A stretch of DNA of 64,000 nt from NCBI GenBank assembly GCA_963969595.1, contig OZ018416.1:20600065-20664064 (forward strand), in the 5' to 3' direction. Positions 1 to 11,330 of this stretch are shown here, one piece after another. The notes beneath the pieces are model-generated. The model worked only from the letters and a program-made list of their open reading frames with translations, was not told the DNA's origin and searched no databases. The stretch comes from Neckera pumila. Taxonomy: Eukaryota > Streptophyta > Bryopsida > Hypnales > Neckeraceae. Each line of letters begins with the position of its first letter. Position 1 is the first letter of the stretch. The translations under genes were made by a program, and so were the position numbers.

Positions 1-1460
1 AGAGGGAATGACATGTGTAAGAGCATAATAGTACAAAGGTGTAGGTCTCTATATAGAAACTGGTGTCATGGAATCTTAAAAAATAAAAGAAATGAAGTTG
101 ATTATGTAGATGTTTCAGATTCTTGAAGAAAAATCCATTCTGTTGTTTCATAATCATATGACTGAATTGCCATTTCAATTGTATTGTTCAGAATTGAAGT
201 TTGTGCATTGCTTTATATATGTAATTGCTGATTGTTTTGCTTCACTAGTAGAAGATAAAGTATAAGTCTCTTTTAAAATACCTCAACGTATAGAGGTTTG
301 AGTATGTGATTGGGAAATAATTATAATTTTTTTTTCAGAACGTTGTTTTACTAGTTTTGAGAAGTTGCTTTTCTTGGAACTTGAGAATACTTGCTAGTGG
401 ATGTTGAATAAAATATTTTGACTACTGGAAAAGGAAGTATTGAGACTCTTTCCATGAATGTTAAAACAAAAGGATTAGATTTTTATTGGACAAGTAGTTG
501 GTCTGTGTAGGTATGTATGAGTGAGAACTGAAATCTTAATTGTTTGCAATTAAGATTGGAAGACTGAATAGAAGAATAGGAATTTGAGTAGTGGCATGGT
601 TATAGTTTATGAACTAATGTGTGAGGAACTTCATATTATACAGAACATAAAAATTCAAATGTGGAGATCACTTATGTTATTATTCATTTATAAAATTGAT
701 ATTATGGTTCATTTTGAAATTTGAAATATATAAAAGTAGTAATGTTAGGCCTATCACATAGGAAAACAATTTTTGCAACATTACTTACAAGCTTAGAACA
801 TTTTGTACCATTGAATGTAAGACATGTATAGTATATTGAGAGCATGGAACATATGTCATTATATGCAAAGTCTGTAAGTGAATAGGTACACATTTTTATA
901 TTTTTGCATTAGTTCAACGGCATTACTACATTTACTCAAGCATTGATCTGTGATTCTGTAGAAGTTAATTTTGATTTTGCCTTTTGCTTTAGTGCTTGCT
1001 TTTACTTTATTTTATAGGCTTAAAATAATATACAAGGACAACCATGAGGATATTTACATATAGTTATATTGGAAGTTGTTACATATGTCTTTCAACATAT
1101 TAGTTGTATTATAGATTGAAGATTGAAGATTCATTGTGAATGTACGGAAGAAGTAACTGGATTATATTATTTGCATGTAGCACGAATTCTTCAAAAAAAG
1201 ATTATATTTTCCAATTGTGATTGGAGCGGGTGAAAGAAGTAAGAGTTATTAGTCATTATTTTTTCTAAAAACCTTCATGAATAGTAAGAACATGTGAAGA
1301 GAGTGTGTTGTTTTGAATCACTGAAAGCTTTACAAGAATACAAACATGTGTGAAAGAACCATTAAAATAACAATCTTGAATTCATTGATGTGCTTGTTAC
1401 AACTGTTATAGTCATTCCAAACTAATAAACGGTACGTGGATTTTTCATTGCTAAGGCATC
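1..1460. other. AT-rich upstream region, no gene seen
   Basis: I see no convincing coding sequence here. The sequence is AT-rich with many short stops in all frames. It probably holds the promoter and any 5' untranslated exon of the gene that begins at 1461, but I cannot point to a clear TATA box or splice pair. Confidence 0.4.
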
Positions 1461-4400
1461 ATGGCACCAAGGGTGCATTCGACATGGTTGGAGCATGGAT
1501 GGTGGATTGTAGCAAACGGTTCCGAGAAACCAACTTTATGGATTACGGAGTTTCCAATGAAAGCAGATCAATTTTGGACTGCTCTAGCTACCTCACGTGG
1601 AGTCATTGAGCGCTTCGCAGGCACCGCTGAAGGAGGAATGACAGTGTCTGTTACCAACATCGAATTGGTACTGGAGAGGTATAAATTGAGGAAGAAGCTA
1701 CTTCTGTCACCAGTTCCAGTGGAGCTCCTTCTTGTTAACTCTCCTATAAGCGGTTTGAGGGCTTTGGCAAAATTTTGGATGACTATGCCAAAAGACGTGA
1801 AGGTTCAAAGAGAAGTTCGTGTTCAAAAATTCAAAGAATTCACCCCCGAACAAGCTTTGCAAGCACGGATTCGGTATAGGGATATGAGTGCCTATGAGGA
1901 ACTTCGAAATACTAATCCTGCTGCTGCCGATGCAAGAGCTCCTCCTGCCGAACCAGAGGACACGGATGAAACGTACCGGCTTCTTGCAGTTCCTTTACAG
2001 GCCAATTGGATTCCAATGTCTGAATGGAGTCGGAAGCGTGCTGCGAGCGAAGCAGAGAATGTAGAAGATGGGGGGGATGCATCTGAAAGGCAAAGAATAC
2101 ATCGTCAACGTCTTCTATCTACAGCAGTAGATGATGTAGGTGAACCCATGGTTGAGAGTGAAACTCAACAACATGAGGAGGGTAGAGTACAACAAAGTGC
2201 ACCGGACATGCCACCATCAGAAAATGTAGAGGTGGAAAGGGAATCAAATGAACCTCTGAACACTGCATCTGATAATGTCGTAATAGGTGAAGAGGTCTTT
2301 CCCTCGGAAGTTCAAACAGCAGATGTAGGTGGAGCTCGAACTACACTCACGGAAGTGAGATCTGGGTCAAGGGCTCCAAGAGTTGGCTCTGGGAGTCGTA
2401 TATATCGATCAGAAGTTGCTATGTCCAGAGGAAACACTTCAACATCTACTAGAGGTAGAGGACGTGGTGCTGGTAGTAAACGTATTGGCGGTAGAGGACG
2501 TGGTGAAACTGTAGCCGGAATGGAGGACTCTGCCGGAGAACCAAGAGGACGTGGTGCTGACAGAGGACGTGCTACTGGTAGAGGACGTGGTAGATCTGTA
2601 GCTGGTGTGGAGAACATTGCTGAAGAACAAAGAGGATGTCGCACATCGGAAACGGGGATAGAGGAAGAGCAAAGGATGCAAACTCGCAATGCTGTCCGAA
2701 GACATCGTCAAAGAGCAGCCTCGCAAGGACCACCTCCACAAGGCAATGACGGTGAAGATACTATTGATGAAGATGAATCTTCGGAGGGGGAACTGGAAGG
2801 GGAGCCAGAGCAGGAACCTGCAAGTGTATTGGAGAGAGGACATGCAAAATCAACAGTGACTTTTCCAACGGAGGCGCAATATATGGATGGGGACATATGG
2901 GGACATGATATAGTATTCCATGCAAGTATAAATAGCATTCGGAATGTAGCAAATGCAGAGACGAATCACAGAGTGCTCATGGACTGGCGTGTCGATGAAA
3001 TGTACGAGCGCCTGAAAGGATCAGATGCTGATGGAGTGAGTGCAATTAAACTTCGTCCCATTGCATTTTTATACGAGAATACCAATGAGGAAGGAGAGAA
3101 AGACTTGGTGGAGATTGGTTTCAGTCGAGAAGGTGCTGTCCGGGAATTTGAGTTTGCATTTACAAAACACTGTCCTGAGAATGCAGAGAATCCATCGCCT
3201 TCCATTAGTACAATGAGGACTCAATGGCTGCAACGGAATATCGTGTGGGAGCCAGTGGATGGGCAACATATCGTAGCCGCATGTAAACGAGCTCAAGGAG
3301 AAAACGAAGAGGGGAAGATGTCTGATGAGGAGTACAGGAAGCGGTTTGCAAGGCGGAAAGTGAAGTTTGTGGTGTATAATAATCCACAATTTTACATTGA
3401 AGCGTCGGTCAGAATAAATGCAAGGGAGTTTGACCGGAAGTTTTTCAGCACGTATTACGAAAATATCATAAAGCTACGAGATATTTGGAAAGCTTGTGGG
3501 AGTCCTAGTGCAGTTTTAAGAATTGATGACGAGCACAGAACCAAGGCACTGACAATGGCAGCGAGTGCATTGCACTTGAGTCAGGATTTACCAAAGCATA
3601 TGTCGCTTGGGGTGCTGTCAAAGAAAATGATTGACTATACACGACATGCTTGGAATGAAGACGAGGAATCTTACAAGGGGTTCTTAAAGGTGTGTAAAGA
3701 TTATGAAGAGAGGAAGTTGTTTTTCAGCAAGAAGTCGGAGAACAAGTGGAAGAAGCAAGCAAGAGAAAAAAATCTTGATGTCACAGTGGATGGAACCCTA
3801 CAAAGGAAGAGGATGGAGAAGACATGGTTTAGACCTTTGAGCAGAGTTTCGAAGGAGACTTACGTACGTATAGTGAAACGAATGGTAGCCAAAGATGTGG
3901 TGAACGGGAAGCGCGGTGAACAGAATTACTACTTCAATAGTGCTGCTTCTGAGAATCCCCCAGTAGGTACCGTTGCATATGCAGTGGATCGTTTGCAAAG
4001 GAAGGATGCGGTGAGGAATCAAATCCGCTACTTGATGGTCAAAGCAGGGGATGAGAATCCATCATCGATGATGGAGTTTTTTGCCATAGATGCCAGCAAG
4101 TATGGAGATGAGCATGGAAGTCAGTTCAGCTTAATGGGGAAGACACTGAATCCTGAAACTAAGATGTTGTGGAGTTCACCTACTGTATCCACGGTTCAGT
4201 CGCTGAATAGTCATGTGAATCTAATTCCAGAGTTTGTGAGGCAGCACTTTACAGATATCAAAGAGGGCCGCAAAGGATATGCAGGCTATGGTCGGGATGT
4301 TGAGGATGTGTCAAATGCGCGTTGGGATTGGCAAGTGAAGTTCTCTACTGTGCAGCATCAAGAGAGAGAAGCAGTACATCACGTGAGGTGTAGAGGAGGG

Positions 4401-4556
4401 TTCTTTGAGGACGAATACGTTGAACTTGGTAAACCGTGTCTATGGATTTTTGATTGTAGACGTGGAGGTTCAGAAGGTGTGGACGCAGCATGGTCCAATG
4501 ATGACTACAGCAAGGTTGTACAACAACTTCAGAAGTGGATGTCTTCAATTTTATGA
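1461..4556 (+). CDS. Large protein with Arg/Gly-rich linker and ParB-like motif
   Basis: An open frame of 1031 residues with no intron, starting MAPRVHSTWLEHGWW. Seen directly: a conserved-looking N-terminal block (about 1-140); a low-complexity acidic/Gln stretch; an Arg/Gly-rich repeat (about 330-395, many RGRGRG units, nucleic-acid-binding in style); a second acidic stretch; then a globular region from about 475 on. Around 596-609 is EPVDGQHIVAACK, followed at about 645-657 by EASVRINAREFD. This pattern resembles the G-Q-H/R-x2-A core of ParB/sulfiredoxin-fold domains. The C-terminal part continues, across one stop codon, into the same-frame block at 4605. Inference: N-terminal two thirds of a ParB-plus-methylase-like protein. 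The ATG is the first in the frame after an AT-rich leader. I do not recognise the family by name. It could instead be a transposon-encoded protein or a lineage-specific nuclear protein. Confidence 0.55.
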   Translation: MAPRVHSTWLEHGWWIVANGSEKPTLWITEFPMKADQFWTALATSRGVIERFAGTAEGGMTVSVTNIELVLERYKLRKKLLLSPVPVELLLVNSPISGLRALAKFWMTMPKDVKVQREVRVQKFKEFTPEQALQARIRYRDMSAYEELRNTNPAAADARAPPAEPEDTDETYRLLAVPLQANWIPMSEWSRKRAASEAENVEDGGDASERQRIHRQRLLSTAVDDVGEPMVESETQQHEEGRVQQSAPDMPPSENVEVERESNEPLNTASDNVVIGEEVFPSEVQTADVGGARTTLTEVRSGSRAPRVGSGSRIYRSEVAMSRGNTSTSTRGRGRGAGSKRIGGRGRGETVAGMEDSAGEPRGRGADRGRATGRGRGRSVAGVENIAEEQRGCRTSETGIEEEQRMQTRNAVRRHRQRAASQGPPPQGNDGEDTIDEDESSEGELEGEPEQEPASVLERGHAKSTVTFPTEAQYMDGDIWGHDIVFHASINSIRNVANAETNHRVLMDWRVDEMYERLKGSDADGVSAIKLRPIAFLYENTNEEGEKDLVEIGFSREGAVREFEFAFTKHCPENAENPSPSISTMRTQWLQRNIVWEPVDGQHIVAACKRAQGENEEGKMSDEEYRKRFARRKVKFVVYNNPQFYIEASVRINAREFDRKFFSTYYENIIKLRDIWKACGSPSAVLRIDDEHRTKALTMAASALHLSQDLPKHMSLGVLSKKMIDYTRHAWNEDEESYKGFLKVCKDYEERKLFFSKKSENKWKKQAREKNLDVTVDGTLQRKRMEKTWFRPLSRVSKETYVRIVKRMVAKDVVNGKRGEQNYYFNSAASENPPVGTVAYAVDRLQRKDAVRNQIRYLMVKAGDENPSSMMEFFAIDASKYGDEHGSQFSLMGKTLNPETKMLWSSPTVSTVQSLNSHVNLIPEFVRQHFTDIKEGRKGYAGYGRDVEDVSNARWDWQVKFSTVQHQEREAVHHVRCRGGFFEDEYVELGKPCLWIFDCRRGGSEGVDAAWSNDDYSKVVQQLQKWMSSIL

Positions 4557-4581
4557 TGGACTGCCATATTTCTCTTTCCAG
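4477..4581 (+). other. Possible mini-intron bridging the stop codon
   Basis: The stop at 4554-4556 could lie in a 105-bp intron. The donor would be CAGAAG|GTGTGG (GT at 4477) and the acceptor TCTCTTTCCAG (ending at 4581). Phase 1 on both sides restores one frame, reading ...RRGGSEAGTEFDEAMKSK. The alternative is a nonsense mutation, because the skipped residues (AWSNDDYSKVVQQLQKW) also look protein-like. Confidence 0.35.
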
Positions 4582-4604
4582 CAGGCACAGAATTTGACGA
4601 AGCC

Positions 4605-5978
4605 ATGAAATCGAAGTTGGCTTTTCCAGATAACTTGTACTGTATGCGAGGTTCGTGGATATTTCAACCGCAAACCGTTTCTTCTTATGTTCATGATCTG
4701 CGGCATGGTGCTCAAAGCGTATGCAAAGTGCAACCCGTGGGGGACATCGCCATCATCATGCAATATCCTAGTGAGTCTGGACCTGAGGACAACCTTCCAA
4801 GAAACACAGACTATTTGAATGTGATGTTTCAGGACTCTTGGAGTACAGAAGTTATGCCGCGAGCGGAGGACAAGCTTGAGAGGACACCAATGGAGTTGAA
4901 GAGGATGGTGCACATGTATCTACCACCTAATTGGGGACTGGTGACGTTGGGGATCACAGTAGCTGTGCCAGGGATTTTAGAGACAGGTTTTGTTGGCAGT
5001 GATATTATCATCATGGAAGGCGGAACGGCTCGTACACAATCTGTGTACAATGCATTGCAGCGGATGTACGGAGATAAAATGGTGATGGTAAACAGTACAA
5101 GCACAACAGCCGAGCGCAGGTCCTCGCAGAGATCGTCGCCTGGTCCTGGGCCTTCTGAAGCAAATGCAAGTATACCCCGTGGTAGGCTTGAAAGAGTAGT
5201 GCAATCATCAAGTGACTCGCCAGATAGAGAAGAGAGATTTGAAATGCGTGAACGGGAGAAGAGGAAGGGGAAAGCGATTGCCGTTGATTCTGGAGCTTCA
5301 TCAACAAGTAACGATGCTAGTAATCCAGATCGCACACACACAGATGATTTACCTAGTGGTGGCCGAAGCTTGGGCTCAAGGGACACCGATGCTGAAAGCG
5401 ATGCCCGCGGAGACTTAGCAGATATCATGGAAGTAGAAGAGGACCCGACATATGCGCCTGGAGAGAATGCTGGTGATTTAGAGAATGAAGAAATAGAAGG
5501 TGTTGAAACGGACGTGGGGGAAATTGCTGGTGACTTGGAGAACGAAGAAGTAGAAGGTGTTGAAACGGACGTGGGGGAAATTGAAGGTACACCTGCCAGA
5601 ACAGAATCCTTGTCAACGTTATCACCTTACAACTTTTTGAATTCTGAACCGTTGCTTTTAGGCGAGGATGGGTATTTTTATGATAGGGAGAACATACGAC
5701 ATATTCGTCATGGTAATGATGAAGGACCTCACACATATAAGCGAGTGAGTTCTATCTTGGAAGCACCTACTCTATCCCCAACTTTATCAGAGGGAGTACC
5801 ATCGCCCATTGCAAGTGCTATGGTGGATAGGGCATTGCAATACGCCTCTCCTCCTCCACTGAGTCCAGTTGGCGGACAAAGTGTAAATGAAGAAACAGAG
5901 ACAGTTCGTGGAGGAGAAGCGGAAGACTTGACACATTCATCACCACACGTATTGGAGACACCAGATGAAGCAATTTAG
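4605..5978 (+). CDS. Methylase-fold-like C-terminal block with acidic tail
   Basis: A 457-residue block in the same frame as the preceding one (4605 and 1461 are both multiples of three), separated only by the TGA at 4554-4556 and 48 open bases. It may therefore be the C-terminal part of one gene rather than a second gene. Residues about 90-140 read RTPMELKRMVHMYLPP, then a hydrophobic strand, then ETGFVGSDIIIMEGG. This has the order of the C-terminal part of N4/N6 DNA methylases (help P-x-E-L, strand, G-R-x-x-G-x-E), but the usual D-x-F-x-G-S-G loop is missing, so a catalytic role is doubtful. From about 155 the chain is low-complexity and charged, with a KRKGKAIA basic patch. A 19-residue acidic unit is duplicated in tandem (5469-5525 and 5526-5582). 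The frame ends with TAG at 5976-5978. Confidence 0.5.
   Translation: MKSKLAFPDNLYCMRGSWIFQPQTVSSYVHDLRHGAQSVCKVQPVGDIAIIMQYPSESGPEDNLPRNTDYLNVMFQDSWSTEVMPRAEDKLERTPMELKRMVHMYLPPNWGLVTLGITVAVPGILETGFVGSDIIIMEGGTARTQSVYNALQRMYGDKMVMVNSTSTTAERRSSQRSSPGPGPSEANASIPRGRLERVVQSSSDSPDREERFEMREREKRKGKAIAVDSGASSTSNDASNPDRTHTDDLPSGGRSLGSRDTDAESDARGDLADIMEVEEDPTYAPGENAGDLENEEIEGVETDVGEIAGDLENEEVEGVETDVGEIEGTPARTESLSTLSPYNFLNSEPLLLGEDGYFYDRENIRHIRHGNDEGPHTYKRVSSILEAPTLSPTLSEGVPSPIASAMVDRALQYASPPPLSPVGGQSVNEETETVRGGEAEDLTHSSPHVLETPDEAI
5469..5582 (+). repeat. Two tandem 57-bp units inside the coding region
   Basis: Two nearly identical 57-bp units encode the acidic 19-mer AGDLENEEIEGVETDVGEI twice, differing only by a few bases. 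This is an in-frame duplication that does not break the gene. Confidence 0.9.
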
Positions 5979-6159
5979 TAATTGGAGGTCATTGTGGTGC
6001 ATGTGACGTTACTATAGGATGTATAGAAGTGTGGTTTTAGGGTGTGTTTGTTTTGAAAGTGTCGGTAGATGTTGAAGTGGTTTTTTTATGTGTTTTGTGA
6101 ATGAGATCTTTGAAATGAGAGGATATGGGTTATGTCTTCAATATAATTTTGATTACCTA

Positions 6160-6165
6160 AATAAA
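6160..6165 (+). terminator. Candidate poly(A) signal AATAAA
   Basis: AATAAA lies about 180 bases after the stop at 5978, in a T-rich 3' region, so the placing is right for the gene ending at 5978. Confidence 0.45.
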
Positions 6166-6199
6166 TTTTCCTGTGATTAGTGTGATTTTTTGTTTTTCA

Positions 6200-9100
6200 T
6201 GTGTTATTGGCAAAAAAACGATATGATATGATTGTAATTGCACTTCACTGTATTGAAAGATTAAAATATAGAAAAAAAAAAAGGAAGAGAGATAAGACAA
6301 ACATGTATTCTATACTTGTTCAGCCTAAAAGTAATGTAGGAAACATCCCCATACAAAATTTGTATGCATAAGTGAAGCGGTCAAAGATTTAAAAAAAGCA
6401 AAGTATTCTTAAAAAACTTTGGGGTACTCAACTTTTCAACAAAAACAATTTTAATGAATAGTAATGCATACGGTCAGTGCACTTGGCCAAGTGCAAAAAT
6501 GTCTAGTTCAGTGTTCTTTCCTCAAAAAGACCTTTTGAATAATACCAAGAATGTGGCATGAAGATTCATGATTTCATAGATCTCGATCAGTATATCAAAT
6601 AAACAAAACAATGAATTTAAAGTACAAATAATATAATATATGAAGACGCTTTAGAAGTTGAAGTTCCCCATATCGTCAAAAAATCTCATTTCAATAAGTA
6701 AGTCTATCCATAGCTAGTATTCTTTTCATATATATATAAATATATAAAGCCTTTTTTCTATTACGTTTACGTTTATGTTGCACATGTGTTTCATTATTAA
6801 TGTAGTTTTGGTATCAATTCTAATACTTTGTTTTTATTTTGCAGCATGACTTCTAACAAGGCAATCCATTGACCTTTTTTCACTTTATCTAGTTTTTTTC
6901 CAAGCCTGGAGAAGTCTTACATATTGTTGTCATATGCAGAAGCTTTAGCTTCAACATTAGCATTTGAGTGGAGGTTTCATGTATGAAAAAAGTCTACTTC
7001 TTTAAATCTAAGAGTTTTGCAATTTGTAGATGTGACAACCTTAGAATCAGACAAGGAGACATCATCGACTGATAGTAGTACCCACTCTCAGTCTATATCT
7101 ACATCTTCTGTGTGAATCTTTTGTTTGTTTCATTGCACTTGTTGGATTTCAATTTATCGGTTATTATATATTATTTTTGATACTTTAATCATGAATATTC
7201 TATGTGCCTAAAATTGTTATGTTCTAAGCTTCTTTTTATTTCATAAATTCATGAATTACAAATTAAATTTTAATCATAATATTGTAGTATTGCTAAAATG
7301 TAAAGTTCATTTATTTTTTATCTGTAGCAAGTGGAGCCTATGACCATTGATTCAAAGGCTAGTAGATCATCACTATCTTTGTTTGTGGCCATTTCACAAT
7401 ATAGAGCAAAGTTGACTTGTCATTCTAAAAATCCTCATACAACAAAATGGTTATAGGTTCAACTTTATATTATTTAGAGTGATATAAATTTCAAATCTCA
7501 TTTTATAAGCTATGATTCATTAAGTGGATAAATGTTTGGAAGGCATTATTTTGATGGATGAAATTAACATCATCAGTATATAGCATGGATTGGACAAAAT
7601 GCACTACAAAGGTGATTCATGAATTAAGTATTTTTTTCTTGAAACCTTGAATCCTAAGTATATCAAGGGAATTTGCAATAAATATCACTATAAATGACCT
7701 AAATTACCTTTAAAGAACAAAACTTAAATGACCATTTCTTTTTTTCATCCTTCATTGTGAGGTGAAGATATAATTCAAAAGTCCACGGTTATAGGTATAG
7801 AATTGTCCATTTAGTTCAAAAAAAATCAAAAAAAATCACAGTCATAAGTACCTCATCAATTTCCAGCCTTGAAAAATATATGTTTATACACTCATAGGCT
7901 CAAGAATTCACGCTCACAAGCTCACAGGCTCACAAAATAGCAACCTTGGTTGGTAGTGCATAAGATGACTTGCATTGTAGAAAACAACAACAATTTGTTG
8001 GACACGCAACCATGCCTATTCAATACTAATACCAAACTTAGGTGATTGATTGGCGATGCTCTTATAGAATTCAAAGAATTTGGTTTAAGATTTCTTTTTG
8101 AGTAATTTTAGGTTATATTTTACATGCCTATAGCCACTACCTATTATCAAAACTAACAACTTTGTAAATTCATAAAAATTTCAATTATTATTGGACAAAT
8201 ACAATTTCACTTGGGTTTGGTTTATGAAAAAAAAAACATCGATGAAAAATAAACACCACGCAAAGAATTGTCTTCAAGGTTGTGAATCAAGGTATTAATT
8301 ATATGTTGGTTTACCTTAGTTTTCAGGAGACTTGTATCAAAGAATAGAGTCATGGGATCAAATCTTGCCAAACAAAAGTCTTGTGTGTAAGGAATTTAAC
8401 ACTTCAACCAAGTGAGGCCTTTAGAACTACGCTTCAACAAGACAAGTGTGAAAATTGTGCTCTAGACTCCTTCAACACCAAGTGCTTAAATGTTCTTTTT
8501 ACATTCAATACTATATTGTCACAATGTCATATAATTATGTACATATTAGGCACCTAGGTAGTGGCATCAAAGAGGGCTAGGTGTACTTCCATTCCATGTA
8601 TGCCAACAATGGAAGGTTTGAGATCAATTATATTGTCATGAGAGAAGATTTGGAGAGTTGGAGATTAGAGATGAACATTTAAATCTAGAGTAAAATCTTG
8701 AAATGTAGCAAAGCTTGTGGAGGTATGAGGTAACTACACCTAATTGTGACATGCTTCTAAAACTGACCCCTATAGATTCTTGCCAAAATGTATCGCCTCT
8801 ATTCATGAGTCTAGGATTGATTTTAGGTACACCTCTTTTCAGCACTTTGAAAATTCATACTTCATTCACAAAGTGTCCAAAAAATACATTCTAAGAGAAT
8901 CTAGAATCTCCTTTACACTATCAATAAGAGCCAATAGAAATTTTCACAGTTCAATGATAAAGAACCATGCTCAAACCCTTAATTGGACAATTTAACGAGC
9001 TGTTACCTTATTTGCATCAAGCAGCACAGCACTGTACTGTACACTGTACTATACATTGTAATGTAGCACATTGTAAATTGAAATGTAGTCATAGCCTCAT

Positions 9101-9200
9101 AGATTTATGATAGTCGTAAACCAAGAAATGTTCTACTCTCTACATTCTGAGAGATGCTTTCATGAGACAAATGAGAATTGTTTCTTCGACAATCTAATGT
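6200..9200. other. Gene-poor AT-rich stretch
   Basis: No open frame here has protein-like composition. The region contains short A-runs, a short CTCACAAGCTCACAGG-type direct repeat near 7905-7930, and nothing else I can name. Small open frames around 8640-8990 overlap on both strands and look like chance. Confidence 0.5.
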
Positions 9201-9203
9201 GAA

Positions 9204-9317
9204 TCAGCACTTATTCCTACGACGTACACGAAGGAACCCGAACTGACCAGCTCCCATGGACGATCCTTCGAAAATGTAAGGGTGATGACCTGTCGCAGCT
9301 TTATACCTTTCTTGGAT
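9204..9317 (-). CDS. L-arabinokinase, last exon
   Basis: On the minus strand, after an AG acceptor (TTGATTCTGCAG), the exon reads IQERYKAATGHHPYIFEGSS then MGAGQFGFLRVRRRNKC and stops at 9204-9206. This closely matches the C-terminus I know from plant L-arabinokinase (the Q-R-Y-K-A-A-T-G and I-F-E-G-S-S-x-G-A-G-x-F-G blocks). The enzyme phosphorylates free L-arabinose to L-arabinose-1-phosphate in cytosolic sugar salvage for cell-wall precursors. Together with the exon at 9578-9775 it makes the end of the GHMP-kinase domain. The reading frame is intact. Confidence 0.85.
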   Translation of the reverse strand: MQERYKAATGHHPYIFEGSSMGAGQFGFLRVRRRNKC

Positions 9318-9577
9318 CTGCAGAATCAACGGTGTATTGTTAAAACCTCAGTGAAAGCAAGTCAAGAATTTCAGCACCTCAATGATCGGCAGGCATAGCA
9401 AACAATATCTGAGGTTTGAAGAGCAAAGATGTGAACTATTGTTCACACAAGTACTAGGACTCCTAAAAACTGAACATTGCCAAGTTGATATGAAGAACAA
9501 AGAATCAAAAGCCTGCAAAGATTCCATCATAAGTAGATTAACCCCAGGTTTATCTAAAGCAGAAAAGAATTGCGTAC

Positions 9578-9775
9578 CTTCATAATTTCGTCGCCGCTTC
9601 TAATACCTGCACGTCCTAAAACACATACAGTCCCTCCGCATCCGCCACCGGTGATTTTTGCCCCAAAGAGTGTCGATCCATCTCGATGAGCTTTCTGTTT
9701 TGTTTGTTTTACAAGCGCTACAAGACGATCAGTGCCATGGGATCCCAGACCACACTTCAAGTAGCTGTAATGTGA
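9578..9775 (-). CDS. L-arabinokinase, penultimate exon (GHMP kinase C-terminal part)
   Basis: The exon lies between an AG acceptor (GGTTTATTGCAG) and a GT donor (ATGAAG|GTACGC). It reads [20 protein letters not shown], then [20 protein letters not shown], then [20 protein letters not shown]. The [15 protein letters not shown] block is the glycine-rich C-terminal motif of the plant arabinokinase/galactokinase GHMP family. The next exon follows in frame. Upstream in gene direction (higher coordinates) no further exon is visible. The AT-rich island begins about 100 bp beyond the acceptor. The plant enzyme has roughly 1000 residues, so either very long introns separate the other exons or this is a truncated end of the gene. 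Confidence 0.85.
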
Positions 9776-10641
9776 CTGCAATAAACCAGTAAATACGTCA
9801 AAATTTGAAGTACTCCATGAAGAATAAATCAAAAAACAATTACAATATTTGATGAAAATGATTTGACCGCGCGAATACATATAAATAATATGTATTCTAA
9901 TATTATCTTATTAATGTTTAGATAATATAATAATATATTAATAAGATAATATTAATATAGAAATAATATAGGAATTATAATAACTATAATTATAATATTA
10001 TTAATAAATGATAATTATATATAATATAGTAAATATTTAAATTAATAATTATTATTATTATTGAATTATTATTATTATTATTTATATATATTAATATTAT
10101 AATATATAATAATATACAATTATCATGTAATATAACTCATATTACAATTATATTAACGTTTACATTAACATTAACAATACATTAATGTTATTAATATAAA
10201 TAGTTAAATATATTATAGTTAATTTATTTATATATAACATATATAACACACATATATACACATATAACTATATATAACTTATTTTAACATATTACTTATA
10301 TATATACATATAATATATATAATAAAATCATATATAATACATACTGTAATATAATTATGTTATTAATAACTATTATAACTGTATAACATTATAAATATAA
10401 CATAACATAATATAACACATATGTATATTATAACTATATTATATAAATATTATAATATAACTATAAGTATATAATAACTATATATAATAACATATTATTA
10501 TATCATAACAAACATATACATATATAATATACACATATACACTAAATTATAATAAATAATTCACATAAAAATAATTTACACATACAAAATATAATAACAC
10601 TATATATAACATATATTTATACTGGATTAGACCTAAATCAC

Positions 10642-10645
<4 letters not shown>

Positions 10646-10692
<47 letters not shown>
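10646..10692. repeat. (AT)n microsatellite
   Basis: Uninterrupted alternating TA for about 47 bases inside the AT island. Confidence 0.95.
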
Positions 10693-10698
<6 letters not shown>

Positions 10699-11330
10699 AA
10701 AAAACAGCACACTAGATGCTGTTTTAATTCATAATATTTAATATATAATATTATATATAATATAATATAATATGAATAATAATATATATAATTATATATA
10801 ATCCTTGTATATATATAAGATAAATTATTAATAATAATATATTAATTATATTAATAACACATAATAATCTATTATTATGAATAATAAATAATAATATTAA
10901 CATTATTAATTTTAAATACAAAACGTTATAATTATACAACACATAATTATTAACACACGTTAATTTATAACATATATATTATATTATAACGTTATTATAA
11001 CATATATCAACTGATATAATATTATCATATATTAATATATGATTAATATAATATTATATATGTTAACACAGTTAATATAAGTTAATTATATATTAACTAT
11101 ATATAGTTATATAACTATATATAACTATAACAGTTATATATAAGTAATATTATAACATATAACACAATCACATAATATATTATAACTATAATATGTATAT
11201 TATAATATTATAACACTAGTTATATGTGTTATAATTATAATATATTCATATTACTAATTATATAATATTATAATAATATATAACTATATAACATATAATA
11301 ACTATATATTATATGTATAACATATAATAT

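Noticed and set aside
2312..2939. Several minus-strand open frames opposite the RG-rich region
   Set aside because: They mirror the Arg/Gly and acidic repeats of the plus-strand gene and have Ser/Thr/Pro-rich shadow composition.
10751..10942. Open frame within the AT island
   Set aside because: Only Ile, Tyr, Leu and Asn from A/T words; no coding value.
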